From a virus: a DNA stretch of 34,927 nt. The position numbers were made by a program, and so were the translations under genes. This document shows, piece by piece, positions 1-10,252 of the stretch; position 1 is the first letter of the stretch; the number at the start of each line of letters is the position of its first letter. The notes under the pieces were generated by a model. It made no database searches. It was not told the origin of the DNA and saw only the letters and a program-made list of their open reading frames with translations. The stretch is from positions 1 through 34,927 of the IMG/VR virus record IMGVR_UViG_3300031766_000029; one strand, 5' to 3'.

Positions 1-1647
1 AGTACAGCAACAGAAGAATATAACCGAGTAGTGAAATACGTAGGTGATATTGATATTGTAAACAATGTAGATAAAGCAGGTGAAGCTTATACAGAACTTT
101 ACATTAATGTACCAACTGAAGTAGGAGGAACTCCAACTATTCTATTTGATTCTATATCGGATGCAAATTATCAACCTAGTTTAAAAATTCAAGGTAAAGA
201 CGAATTTATATTAGGTCGTAATGCAAGCACAATTCAACCACAAGGATTAAGCATTAATGCATTTTATGATTACGATCAACCTTTATTAAACCCAACAGGG
301 CCAGCTGGTTATACTGATCCTAATGCAAATTGGATGGATGAATCAACTCCGCCAACGACAATAGATTCTTATTTTACTGAACCTAATACATTTACTAATC
401 CTACTAGTGTTTTTATACAAAAATACCCTGCTGATTATGGCAGTCCTATAGGATATAATGGAACTGCATATATTAGATCAGAATTGGATGGTATTTCAGT
501 TGACTTTACACCTAATGATTATGAGCAGATTATAACAGATCCTACTATTTCTACCATTGCACAATTTAATGGAACTGATTTAGCAAGTACATTTGAATTT
601 AATGCAGTATTGGTTTATTATGATTTAGTAGATACTAGCAATACCGCAAACACTGTAACAAATCTTTATGGTATTTTACTTGTAGACAATGTTACCCCAA
701 CAACAGATGGTGGCTATATTCAAAGATACCCAAAATATAAACCTAATAAAGTTACTGGGCAAAATGGAAACAGTTATGGATTTAAAATTAATTTACGATT
801 TGATGCTTCGCCAGGATCGGCCGGCATCGACACAATTGTTAATGACTATAATACATTTTCAATGCAGCTCTTCAGTGAAGCAACTGCACAGTTACAGGAA
901 TCGGCTAAAATATTCCAAACACAGCAATTAGAAATATCTACAATAGACCAAAAGGTTCAATCATTAGAAAATCAAATTACTAGTGTAGCGGATGTAACTT
1001 CACTTCAAGCGCAAATCACAAGTGTACAAAACCAATTGGACAATGCTAACTTGGCTTTTGCAAATGACACCGTTTTGTTAGATCTTATTGCAAAAAATTC
1101 GGATGAAATACAAGCATTGGCAAATGGCAATGTACCTATTACATTACAATACAATACTGATGTATTAAGACAAGGTACAGGAATCATAGTAAATAATAAT
1201 ATACCTAATTTAGTAACCATATCATTAGCCACACAAGAATATAATTTTATGGTACCTTTTAATACTAGTGAAGTTCAGGTCACATCTGCAAACCCATTAA
1301 ATTTAAATCAGGCTATACCGAGGGTGTTTGCTCAATTAGAGACTTATACTAACATGCTGAGATTAGATACTGTTAATGAGGCTGGTGGAGATTTAAATAT
1401 TTATATTAATGATACTGATATTCAATGGAGTACTGGACAAACATTAAGATTAACATTTAATAATGATTTAAATATAGGATCAAGAAACATTAGAGTATGG
1501 ACCGATGCATCTGACAGATTAAATACTGGAGTTTATGGTGTATCTATGGGAGTAATACCAAATGCTATTATTTCAACAAAACCCATTATTGAATTTATAT
1601 GTACTGAGCAGGGTGTGTTAAGTTTTGTATATGACTGTATTAAATAA
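1..1647 (+). CDS. Partial structural protein with central coiled coil (tail/fibre type)
   Basis: The frame is open from base 1, so the gene begins upstream; the GTG at 31 is only the first start-like codon inside the window. About 548 residues are visible. The first ~270 are Thr/Asn-rich beta-type sequence. A heptad-like Gln-rich coiled coil follows at about residues 280-350 counted from 31 (repeats such as QSLENQITS and SLQAQITSVQNQLD). A compact beta-rich C-terminal domain ends with CIK. This layout is common in trimeric phage fibre or baseplate-attached proteins, and the next genes are also structural. I do not recognise the family, so the role is inferred from architecture and context. 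Confidence 0.75.
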   Translation, partial: STATEEYNRVVKYVGDIDIVNNVDKAGEAYTELYINVPTEVGGTPTILFDSISDANYQPSLKIQGKDEFILGRNASTIQPQGLSINAFYDYDQPLLNPTGPAGYTDPNANWMDESTPPTTIDSYFTEPNTFTNPTSVFIQKYPADYGSPIGYNGTAYIRSELDGISVDFTPNDYEQIITDPTISTIAQFNGTDLASTFEFNAVLVYYDLVDTSNTANTVTNLYGILLVDNVTPTTDGGYIQRYPKYKPNKVTGQNGNSYGFKINLRFDASPGSAGIDTIVNDYNTFSMQLFSEATAQLQESAKIFQTQQLEISTIDQKVQSLENQITSVADVTSLQAQITSVQNQLDNANLAFANDTVLLDLIAKNSDEIQALANGNVPITLQYNTDVLRQGTGIIVNNNIPNLVTISLATQEYNFMVPFNTSEVQVTSANPLNLNQAIPRVFAQLETYTNMLRLDTVNEAGGDLNIYINDTDIQWSTGQTLRLTFNNDLNIGSRNIRVWTDASDRLNTGVYGVSMGVIPNAIISTKPIIEFICTEQGVLSFVYDCIK

Positions 1648-1654
1648 ATAATAA
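1641..1654 (+). promoter_or_regulatory. Late-promoter-like AAATAAATAA element
   Basis: A TAAATAAATAATAAAA tract overlaps the stop codon of the upstream gene and lies about 20-30 bases before the ATG at 1672. Similar tracts precede the genes at 5611, 14358, 16741, 30076 and 31684. T4 late promoters are TATAAATA, so a late-promoter role is plausible, but the genome is AT-rich and part of the motif is simply the stop codon. Confidence 0.3.
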
Positions 1655-1671
1655 AAGAAAGAAGATAACTA

Positions 1672-4600
1672 ATGGCTGAAAATAATTCAATATCAACAAT
1701 GTTACCAGAGCTTCTTAGACTTTTTAACAATTCTTTAGAGAGTTTTGAAAAGGTTAATCAAGCCATAACTTCCAGTAACGAGTCAGTTACAATTAACATT
1801 CAGAATAATGATGGTACTAATGCTAGAGTAACAATACCTAGCTTTGGGTATTTAAAAAATTCAGTAGATAGATTACAATCAAATATTGATACTATTACTA
1901 ATTTAAATGGAGCTGATAGTTCTATAAGATTAGCTGATGGGACATTTAGAAAGTTGGTTTTAGCTAAACTACCTACAGAAGCACCAGACCTATCTTCTAT
2001 TAATTCTATTAATACTTTTGATATTAAACCTAATTGGTTTTTTGAAGAATTAATTAATCCATTACTTTATGTATCTTTTGATTTAACTGGCCAAGTGCCT
2101 ATTGATACTGAAAGAGCTATTATACAAAGATACATTTTAAATACCAATACTCAGACTAAAATAAACTTTTTTAATAATTCATATGAAGGTAGGTCTGATA
2201 TTTCATTTAACACCTTTTTACAAGATATTGTAGAAAAAAATATATCTTATGTATTAGATGAAGCCGTTGTTGATTTACCACCGAGAGATAAAAGATACTT
2301 TGGTAACTTTAGTGTATTGAGAATATCAGACGCCACCGTTACAGAGGAAATAAACGGTGTTAGTGTCACTTCACAAAGAAAACAATATAAACTAAATAAG
2401 ATATTTTATACTGACACTGAAGCTGATTTTGATGATACTATACAGCTTGCGGTTGGTGATAGCTTAGAGGTAATTACAAATCCTATTAATACAAGATATA
2501 GAATTACTAAACTAGATTCTAGTACAAACACAGTTATTCTAGAATTAGTAGAAGGGTCTGCGCCAATAAGAATAGGTTCGGACATATTAAAAATATCCTC
2601 AGCATTAGAAGACAATATACAAGTTGATGTAACCGTTGGATTTAATGAAAGGTGTGTTACTTTTGTAAAACCTATTGACCCAGAATCAAAAATACCTTCA
2701 GTGAACTGGTCACCAGGTAGTGCATTTTACACGAACACTTTAACCACTATCAATTCAGGTGGAGTAGAACAGACATTATCAGAATTTTACCAACAGAGTG
2801 CAATAGATTTTGGATCTATGCTTCTTTCTTTTGCAAACGATAAGATACCTACAACAAGAGAAGGTGCTAAACCTAATCCGCCTACATTAGACGCAAGTGA
2901 CTTTGGCGTCAAGTTAATAAATGGGCAGGTTAGTAATTCTCCGGCTATTATAGAACTTACCGATTTAAGTAATCAAAAAAATACAATTGAAGCTACATTA
3001 AAAGAATTAGATGGCGCTATAGTACAGAGTAGAGCAAAAATACAAACTACCAACTATTCAACTAATGTTGAGCGAGATGCTGATAAAAATGCTGCACAAG
3101 GTTTAATAACAGAGAGATCTTCACAGGCCGAATTATATGCATCTGTAGTTAAAGAAATAGATGCAAAAGGACAAGATAATTCTGTTGCTAGTATATCACC
3201 TAAATATAGGGTAAGAGGTTTTTGGGCAATGCCTGAGGAAAGATCCACACCAGCAACTGGCCCACAAGCAGTCGTTAAATTTAAAACAAGATATCGCTAT
3301 TTGTCTAGTGATGGTGCCGCTAACCCGGTAGACCAATTTACTTTTGTTGATGGATCAGGCAAGAGCCAAGGTGCATTTTCTAATTATAATATTGTAGATA
3401 GTACCTTAAGACCTAGAGAAAAGAATCCTATCAATGGTACTTATCAATGGGTTGATATAAATGCTGATAATGCAGAAGCTGTAAATATTAATCAACTAGA
3501 CATACCTATTAGAAAAGGTGAACAAGTAGAAATACAAGTTAAATCTGTCTCTGAGGCAGGATGGCCATCGAATCCGTTAGAGAGTGATTGGTCAACTCCA
3601 GTTATAATTGGATTCCCTGCTGATCTTAGTTCTGATAACGCGGTAGAATCAATTATTAATCAAAATCAACAAGATAGAGCAAAGGTTGCATTAGAGCAAG
3701 ATTTAGGTGCTAAAGGAATAGATGAACATTTAAGTAGTTCGTTTACTGCAAATGAAACTTATTTTGCTCATTCATCACCAGTAATAGCATCAGGGTTTTT
3801 ATCAGAGAACCAAACCCCAATTGATTTGTTTACTAAATTAACTGAGATGCAAAATCAATTAGATTTGTTTTCAGAAATACTAGCAAATGCAAAAGGGAAC
3901 TTGGTGGTTACTTTAATTGATGATCAAGGAAATGTTACTAACCTAAAAAGAAATTCGGTAACTAAAATATTTGCTGGTTTTTATTCACAAGAAGTATCTA
4001 ATCTTGATGATCCTAGAGGTGCAATTATATCAAAAACATTCTTTATTAATTTAGCTAACAACGAACAAACAGGATTAAGAATAGTTTCTAGGATTGCTGG
4101 TAACAGAGGGAGAATGGTTAAACAATCAGAAAATCCTGGTTATACGGTGGTGGATGTTACTTCTGGTAATACCATATTACCTGCAACATATTCATGGCTA
4201 GATAATAGCGCGGCTAATCAATCAAACAGTAGAGCTACATATTCATCAGATGATACTGATTATAATACAATTAGAAAATACGACTTAACGCCAGAGCTTT
4301 TAACAAATCCAACAGTTGATTCTTCATGGCCTTATGGTCAAACTGTATCAACTCCGCCATTTCAATCTTCACAAAACAAAAACCAATTTATTTATAGTAG
4401 ATTTAGTGATGTATCAAATGAAGGTAATTTTTATAACTACCAAAGACCTAATGATGATTTTTACACTTTTAACTTAGATAGTATAGAAAATTTTTATGGT
4501 AGAACAAGTGATACTGGGGCGGTTGTATCTGGTGAATTTATTTGGGGTGGAGGTTTCGATAATGCTGGTGCACCTACTACAGCTACAGGATATCCACTAG

Positions 4601-5556
4601 GGGATCCTAATACATTAGAACTTCATACATCTCACCCATATTTAACTAGTTATGCTACATACAAAAAGGCATATGAGAATACTACTGGTGATACAGTAAC
4701 ATTACCACTTGATGCAACGGGTGGGGTTGATTGTACTAATAGTGGAAATGGTACTGCGGATGTTTTATTTAGACATTCTAGATTTATACCTTTACAATCG
4801 GATCAAGATAAAGGTAAACAGCAAGCAATTTATTTAAATGAAAATATTAATGATCTACAAGCACTAGGAACAACAGGGTTACTAAGTGGTGCAGCCTTTA
4901 CCTCTACTGGTCAAACGATTCAAGCTAGCCCGTCATTATATAATACTACTTTAGTAGAATTGCAGTCTGTTAATGGTGGTAAAGGTTATAGCAGAAATAC
5001 TAAAACTTCCTTTGAAAATTTTGACCAATACTTATTAGGTGAACAGACTTGCGGTTCATATTTATTTATGTCTTCTGATGATCACCAAAATATTCAAGTT
5101 AGTGGAGATTCTATACAGTCACAAAGAATAATACAGTTTGGGCAACAGAATTCTATAAATATACCTTTGGTGTTTCAATATAGAATGACTGATTATTTCG
5201 GTACTGGTTCTGGTGCCGCTGGTGGGCTAGGTAATATTGGAGGTGATTCGTCTGGTGCAACAGTAAACGTCACGTATGCTAAGAAAGTAGGATTTGATAT
5301 ATTTCCTAATAACACAGATGTATATCAATATGACATTGAGGTATTTTCTAAATATAGATCTGATAATCTTAATATTGATGTATTCCCTACACAAACAGTT
5401 ACAAAAGGTCTAAACGACCTAGAAAAGGTATTAACTAAATTAAGTCCATCAGTTACTGCTACAAGAGTAAATGAAATTGTTAGAACAGGTGGAGTCAACT
5501 CCCGTGGATCTGGTGGAGTTGATCGAGGTTTTGTTAGTGTTGATGCTAATATTTAA
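1672..5556 (+). CDS. Large virion structural protein (1294 aa) with fibronectin-III-like segment
   Basis: The ATG follows an A-rich leader (AAAGAAAGAAGATAACTA). The 1294-aa product has an N-terminal helical part, a coiled-coil-prone stretch near residues 425-500 (TDLSNQKNTIEATLKELDG onward), and then a segment around 510-655. That segment contains YRVRGFWAMPEE, KGEQVEIQVKSVSEAGW and SDWSTPVIIGFP, and it reads like a fibronectin type III fold. A long beta-rich C-terminal half is full of Ser/Thr/Asn/Gly and ends in a Gly-rich region. There is no signal peptide or membrane segment. Size and neighbours suggest a baseplate or tail-periphery protein; the exact family is unknown to me. Confidence 0.8.
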   Translation: MAENNSISTMLPELLRLFNNSLESFEKVNQAITSSNESVTINIQNNDGTNARVTIPSFGYLKNSVDRLQSNIDTITNLNGADSSIRLADGTFRKLVLAKLPTEAPDLSSINSINTFDIKPNWFFEELINPLLYVSFDLTGQVPIDTERAIIQRYILNTNTQTKINFFNNSYEGRSDISFNTFLQDIVEKNISYVLDEAVVDLPPRDKRYFGNFSVLRISDATVTEEINGVSVTSQRKQYKLNKIFYTDTEADFDDTIQLAVGDSLEVITNPINTRYRITKLDSSTNTVILELVEGSAPIRIGSDILKISSALEDNIQVDVTVGFNERCVTFVKPIDPESKIPSVNWSPGSAFYTNTLTTINSGGVEQTLSEFYQQSAIDFGSMLLSFANDKIPTTREGAKPNPPTLDASDFGVKLINGQVSNSPAIIELTDLSNQKNTIEATLKELDGAIVQSRAKIQTTNYSTNVERDADKNAAQGLITERSSQAELYASVVKEIDAKGQDNSVASISPKYRVRGFWAMPEERSTPATGPQAVVKFKTRYRYLSSDGAANPVDQFTFVDGSGKSQGAFSNYNIVDSTLRPREKNPINGTYQWVDINADNAEAVNINQLDIPIRKGEQVEIQVKSVSEAGWPSNPLESDWSTPVIIGFPADLSSDNAVESIINQNQQDRAKVALEQDLGAKGIDEHLSSSFTANETYFAHSSPVIASGFLSENQTPIDLFTKLTEMQNQLDLFSEILANAKGNLVVTLIDDQGNVTNLKRNSVTKIFAGFYSQEVSNLDDPRGAIISKTFFINLANNEQTGLRIVSRIAGNRGRMVKQSENPGYTVVDVTSGNTILPATYSWLDNSAANQSNSRATYSSDDTDYNTIRKYDLTPELLTNPTVDSSWPYGQTVSTPPFQSSQNKNQFIYSRFSDVSNEGNFYNYQRPNDDFYTFNLDSIENFYGRTSDTGAVVSGEFIWGGGFDNAGAPTTATGYPLGDPNTLELHTSHPYLTSYATYKKAYENTTGDTVTLPLDATGGVDCTNSGNGTADVLFRHSRFIPLQSDQDKGKQQAIYLNENINDLQALGTTGLLSGAAFTSTGQTIQASPSLYNTTLVELQSVNGGKGYSRNTKTSFENFDQYLLGEQTCGSYLFMSSDDHQNIQVSGDSIQSQRIIQFGQQNSINIPLVFQYRMTDYFGTGSGAAGGLGNIGGDSSGATVNVTYAKKVGFDIFPNNTDVYQYDIEVFSKYRSDNLNIDVFPTQTVTKGLNDLEKVLTKLSPSVTATRVNEIVRTGGVNSRGSGGVDRGFVSVDANI

Positions 5557-5582
5557 GCATTTAAATTTTCACAACCTTCATG

Positions 5583-5602
5583 GTGAATAAATAAAAAAAG
5601 TG
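5583..5602 (+). promoter_or_regulatory. Late-promoter-like 20-mer, copy 1
   Basis: The 20-base sequence GTGAATAAATAAAAAAAGTG occurs here, 9 bases before the ATG at 5611, and again unchanged at 30053-30072 just before the NMNAT-like gene. An exact 20-base match between two pre-gene positions is unlikely to be chance even in AT-rich DNA. The core GAATAAATA resembles the T4 late promoter TATAAATA. Confidence 0.4.
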
Positions 5603-5610
5603 AAAATTAA

Positions 5611-8600
5611 ATGGCTGAAAAACTTTTTGATAAAGCGTCTTATAGTATAATTAGAACTAATCCTAAATTAACAGGTAATGTTAAATTAGTTAGTAATGGT
5701 GAAGATTTATATCTAGAATCTTTTAGTGCTAATACTCAACTGGCAACATCTACATTTAAAGCATTTAAGTTAAGTGGTAAAGAAACTTATGATACTGATG
5801 TATTTAAGTTCTTTCAGCTTGGTAAATTCCCAACAGATTTAGCATATGAAGTATTTCAGGAATATCAAGATGTTTCTGTTTTGTCACAGTATCAAAATCA
5901 GTATGAAATGTTTTACTCAGCTGGTACTAGATCAGTAGCATCTGAAGCATATTCTGAAAACTTAGGTATGCTATCTCCACTTTGGCTAAATGAACAAATA
6001 CCTAACAAGTTTGTTATATTTAGAATAGATAACCCAGCAGCAGTAAATAACATAAACCAAAGTTTACAGAATGTTAATAGCGCAGATGCACAAACATCTA
6101 TTGCATTTACTAAGAATGTCTTAGAGAACTGTACGGCAATTAAAACATTTGACCTGTCTTCTAATAGCTTATTAGGATCTTATATTAGAAATTATAGAAA
6201 CCAAGATTCGTTTCCAACAACACCCCTTAATGTTAGCTGGAGGCAAGATGAGCCTATACAATGGAACGGCATAAATTATAATAGAGGAGGGTTTACTTCT
6301 TCTGGTAGTTTCTCGTATGATGATCTGGTGGTTAATGATGCTACCATAATCCAAAACGAGCATTTTTTTACTGAAGGGTTTCAGCGTAATAATATTCTTT
6401 TAGCAAATTTAATAAATATGGAATTTTTGTTTTCTGATACTAATGCAAAGGATTATTCATTAAATAGGTATTTCGGTTTATATGTAAATGAAGTAGAGGA
6501 GGGGTTGTTTGATATTTCTGGAGAAGGTTTTTATAAGAATACCGAAAAGACACAACTACCAAAAATAAAAACAATTACACAAGTTTCTGAAGAACTTAAT
6601 ACTCCGTTTGAGATGACTAATGAAAATGGTTTATTAATATATTTAGATCCTGCTAAAACAACTACAATAACAGGTTTACCTACACCACAAAGAGTTAATG
6701 AGGTTGAATCTATATTTTATATTAAGGATAAGAATGAACAGTTTCATACTGTTAAAAAAGGATCTGTTTGGGGAGAAAATCAAATTAGGTTATTTGATAC
6801 TATAATGGATATTTCAACTATAGCAGGATATAAACAACCTGATACTTTTGCTGATGCATCTATAATTTCAAGAAAAGGTAAAGCTATAAGTTATTTTAAA
6901 ATCTTAGAGGAATTGACTGATGGGTTTAAAATTACATTTTATGATGGTTTAGATTTAGTAGGGGAAGTTGCTGCATCTACTGCAACAGTACCTATACCTG
7001 GCAATCATAAGTCACAATTTTTTAATCCTAATGGTACACCTGAAGAAATTGCTAAATCAATAGAAGGAGCTATCAATAATGGAATTTCATTAGAAAAAAG
7101 ATTTTTTGAAGCTACTCATAATAATGATACTGTATATGTGCAGTCTAGGTTTTCTGGTAGCAGATTTAACAGATTAAATTTTGTTATAGATTATGCACAA
7201 TATCCACTTATGGTTAATAATATTACTTCATACCCTATTACTTCTATCATAGAACCAGGTAAACATTTTGTTGGTGGAAATGATGTTAATAATTCTTTAT
7301 TAAAAGTTAATAATGGCGACCAAGAAAGATTTAAAAAAGGTAATTGGGTTCAATCAAAAAACGGTTTTGCTGAAATTGGCGACTGGGTTCCTTATTTAGA
7401 TGAACCTATAACAAACCAAAACGGTACAGTGTTAGGCTATACAGGTGTAAATGAATATGCGATAATTACATTAGATGATAATCAAATAAACGTTACTAGG
7501 ACTGGTCAAGTTGCATTATATTCTGATTATAGACCTTCGTTTGGTAGATTTTCAATTTTTCCAATAAAGGATTTTGATTATGACTTTTATAGTAAGCTAT
7601 ACAGTCAAATGGGAGAACTGGAATATGAAGAAGATCAATATAACCAAACCGATGCGAGTGGTAGTTTTACGGGTATAAGTGCTAACCCTGAGGTTAGAGA
7701 ATTTTATAGGGATGGTGGATTTACTAGATTAATTGGTTTATTAAGATCAGCAGACCCTGATGAAAGTTTTGACTCTATAATAGAATCAGAATATGATAGA
7801 CTAGAAGAAAACTATTTAAAGCAACAGGCTGTAGCATCTAGAGTCATACCTTATATAAATAAATGGTCTTGGGTTAATGATGGTAAAAATGTTAGGAATT
7901 TACCTTATGGATTAAACTTAAGTGAAGCGTTTAGTCAAAATAACTTTGCGCCTTCCAAGTATTCAATTGGGCAAGAGCCACTGGGCTTTTCACATGAGTG
8001 GTATTACTTATGTGAATTTCCTTATTACTTTAATAATGAAGCAATTAAGAGTTCATGGAGTTATATTGATAATGCACCAACTGATACCATTGAAGAAAAT
8101 CCTTTTACTGGGGCTGTGTATACACCAGGAACATTCCAAAGAGTAGATAAAGATTATTTTAATGATTATTTTATAGTGGATAAGTTTACGACAGGTGGTA
8201 CTATTAATTTAGTTGATAGACAACTTAGATATGGTAGATTTAGTGGAGGCGATGAAAAGAATTTTGCTGAGGCGTTTTTGAGAGGAGTTAGAGTAATTGC
8301 TAAACCTAAAGCAGATGCTTTTGAAAAGCCTAATTTTAATGCTAGGTCAATTAAGTATGTTAATGACGGTAGGTTTAATGATTATAGATTTTCAGTTATG
8401 CTTGTTCCTAATGCACCAGATAAACCTGAAGTAGAGGTTAAGTTTATAAAAAATGATAAGTGGAGAACCGTAGTAATGTTAATCTTTTTAGATTTAAGCA
8501 ATGATTGTATAAATGGCCCTGGTGACCAGAGTATTGATCGTACAACCTTATATTCATTTGGAAGTGATTACAAAACACAGTTACCGCCTAATGAGTGTGA

Positions 8601-10245
8601 ACCTGAAATTAACCCTATTGATAATACTTTTATGTTTGAAGCCGGTGAAGTCCAAGGGGCAATAAATTTAGCTAATGTGTCATGGAATAGCACAGTTGGC
8701 GCTTATCTTTTTCAAGGGCAACCAGACGTAAATGGAATTCCTACAAGGTTTTTAAGAGATCTAACGAGAGGGGCAAACGGGCAGTTTAACAGAATTGAAT
8801 TTACTATAGGGTCTGATGTATACCAAATTGGTGGAATAGTAAGAATTGTTAGTGATACCGAATTCTTTGCAACTAGGATTACGGAAAACGGGTTGACTTT
8901 TATTCCAGGTGGACCTAACCCATCTCCGTTTTCACTGTTAACTGCAGATTATATTACTATTGGTGGTGGCTTTAACACTTATTCATCCAGGCTTTCTGAT
9001 GTTGGTTTTGCTACATTATTTAAAAATATTAATCAAGGTAATCCAACAATAATTTATGAAACTATAGATAAGGATGGGAATAGGGTTTTAGATAAAGATG
9101 GCAATCTAGGTCAAACGTTTTCAATAGAATTAAGAGCCCAGGCAGATATATTAAAATCTGTGTATATAGGTGTATTACCTGACCCTGCAAAACCAACTGC
9201 ATTTAACTTAACTGATATTATTGGATATGACTTGTCTTTGCAAACTAAACCAAGAATAACTCCTATAGGTAGGCATGCTGGTTATTATCAACCAACGGCC
9301 CTTGATGTTATATTTTTTAGAGATCCATATTTAAATATTGATTTTGATAGTGTGACAGGTGGAACTGGAATAACTGGCGGTTCTATTAATGATGAACTAT
9401 ATAAGATAAAGGTTAAAGAATTATGTAGATATGAGAATACTCAATTTAATAGTAGTGATTATGAAAACTTTGGACAAATAAAGAATTTATTTTATCATAA
9501 AGTAAATGAAGAAGATCCATCTACTATACTTGAACTTTCCACAGAAAGTGCATTCTTAAGTTTATACCCTCTTATTAATGAGGTAGGTATTGCAAGTAGG
9601 GACTTTTACGCGTTTTCGTCTAATTGGGAACCTTCTTATTTTAGAAAAAGTATTGATAAGTCTAAGATTGAATCTATTATAGGTACTAGGGCAATGACTG
9701 AAAAGAAGTCGTTCTTTGGTTCAAAATATTTAAAGGTACCTCAACTAATAGAATTAGAAACATTTATACATTCTCCTTTTACTGAAGGTGCTATAAAGCA
9801 GCCTAGTTTAATTGATGGGACATTTATTACGCGAGAAAATGAAACTAATGTTAGATTTTATATGTTCATACAAAAAAGATTAGAAGAGTTTTTGTTTGAT
9901 CCAATTAAAGAAGAGTTTAAAAAGTACATAAAACCTGAGTTTAGCTTTGGTGACATTGAAACGTTAGACGATGATGTGTTAAGGTATATTAGGCAAAATG
10001 TTTTACAATTATATAAAATAGAAAACGTAGATTTTTATGTTAAAACTTCTAGAGAAATTTCATTGTTGGATTTTTCAACAGCCGAATTAACTAATTCTGA
10101 AAAGGTTTTGGCTGGCCTAACAGTAAACACTGCAATAGGATCAAAATTATTAAATACTAATCCATTTGATCTAAGCCTAATATATAACAAAAGGAAAGGT
10201 TTTACTGAGTCTTTTGGTTTCAGTATAACCATAGTTAAAAAATAA
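5611..10245 (+). CDS. Very large virion structural protein (1544 aa)
   Basis: This is the longest gene in the window, starting at ATG after the leader AAAAAAAGTGAAAATTAA. The protein is rich in Asn, Asp, Tyr and Phe, has no membrane segment or signal peptide, and has no catalytic motif that I recognise. Aromatic-rich sequence runs throughout, with glycine-containing loops between beta-like stretches. The last 250 residues are more helical and charged (KKSFFGSKYLKVPQLIEL, MFIQKRLEEFLFDPIKEEFKKYI). The compact C-terminus may be an assembly or attachment domain. Position between two structural genes and sheer size fit a baseplate or tail component. No specific T4 counterpart can be assigned from sequence alone. 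Confidence 0.8.
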   Translation: MAEKLFDKASYSIIRTNPKLTGNVKLVSNGEDLYLESFSANTQLATSTFKAFKLSGKETYDTDVFKFFQLGKFPTDLAYEVFQEYQDVSVLSQYQNQYEMFYSAGTRSVASEAYSENLGMLSPLWLNEQIPNKFVIFRIDNPAAVNNINQSLQNVNSADAQTSIAFTKNVLENCTAIKTFDLSSNSLLGSYIRNYRNQDSFPTTPLNVSWRQDEPIQWNGINYNRGGFTSSGSFSYDDLVVNDATIIQNEHFFTEGFQRNNILLANLINMEFLFSDTNAKDYSLNRYFGLYVNEVEEGLFDISGEGFYKNTEKTQLPKIKTITQVSEELNTPFEMTNENGLLIYLDPAKTTTITGLPTPQRVNEVESIFYIKDKNEQFHTVKKGSVWGENQIRLFDTIMDISTIAGYKQPDTFADASIISRKGKAISYFKILEELTDGFKITFYDGLDLVGEVAASTATVPIPGNHKSQFFNPNGTPEEIAKSIEGAINNGISLEKRFFEATHNNDTVYVQSRFSGSRFNRLNFVIDYAQYPLMVNNITSYPITSIIEPGKHFVGGNDVNNSLLKVNNGDQERFKKGNWVQSKNGFAEIGDWVPYLDEPITNQNGTVLGYTGVNEYAIITLDDNQINVTRTGQVALYSDYRPSFGRFSIFPIKDFDYDFYSKLYSQMGELEYEEDQYNQTDASGSFTGISANPEVREFYRDGGFTRLIGLLRSADPDESFDSIIESEYDRLEENYLKQQAVASRVIPYINKWSWVNDGKNVRNLPYGLNLSEAFSQNNFAPSKYSIGQEPLGFSHEWYYLCEFPYYFNNEAIKSSWSYIDNAPTDTIEENPFTGAVYTPGTFQRVDKDYFNDYFIVDKFTTGGTINLVDRQLRYGRFSGGDEKNFAEAFLRGVRVIAKPKADAFEKPNFNARSIKYVNDGRFNDYRFSVMLVPNAPDKPEVEVKFIKNDKWRTVVMLIFLDLSNDCINGPGDQSIDRTTLYSFGSDYKTQLPPNECEPEINPIDNTFMFEAGEVQGAINLANVSWNSTVGAYLFQGQPDVNGIPTRFLRDLTRGANGQFNRIEFTIGSDVYQIGGIVRIVSDTEFFATRITENGLTFIPGGPNPSPFSLLTADYITIGGGFNTYSSRLSDVGFATLFKNINQGNPTIIYETIDKDGNRVLDKDGNLGQTFSIELRAQADILKSVYIGVLPDPAKPTAFNLTDIIGYDLSLQTKPRITPIGRHAGYYQPTALDVIFFRDPYLNIDFDSVTGGTGITGGSINDELYKIKVKELCRYENTQFNSSDYENFGQIKNLFYHKVNEEDPSTILELSTESAFLSLYPLINEVGIASRDFYAFSSNWEPSYFRKSIDKSKIESIIGTRAMTEKKSFFGSKYLKVPQLIELETFIHSPFTEGAIKQPSLIDGTFITRENETNVRFYMFIQKRLEEFLFDPIKEEFKKYIKPEFSFGDIETLDDDVLRYIRQNVLQLYKIENVDFYVKTSREISLLDFSTAELTNSEKVLAGLTVNTAIGSKLLNTNPFDLSLIYNKRKGFTESFGFSITIVKK

Positions 10246-10252
10246 GAATATA

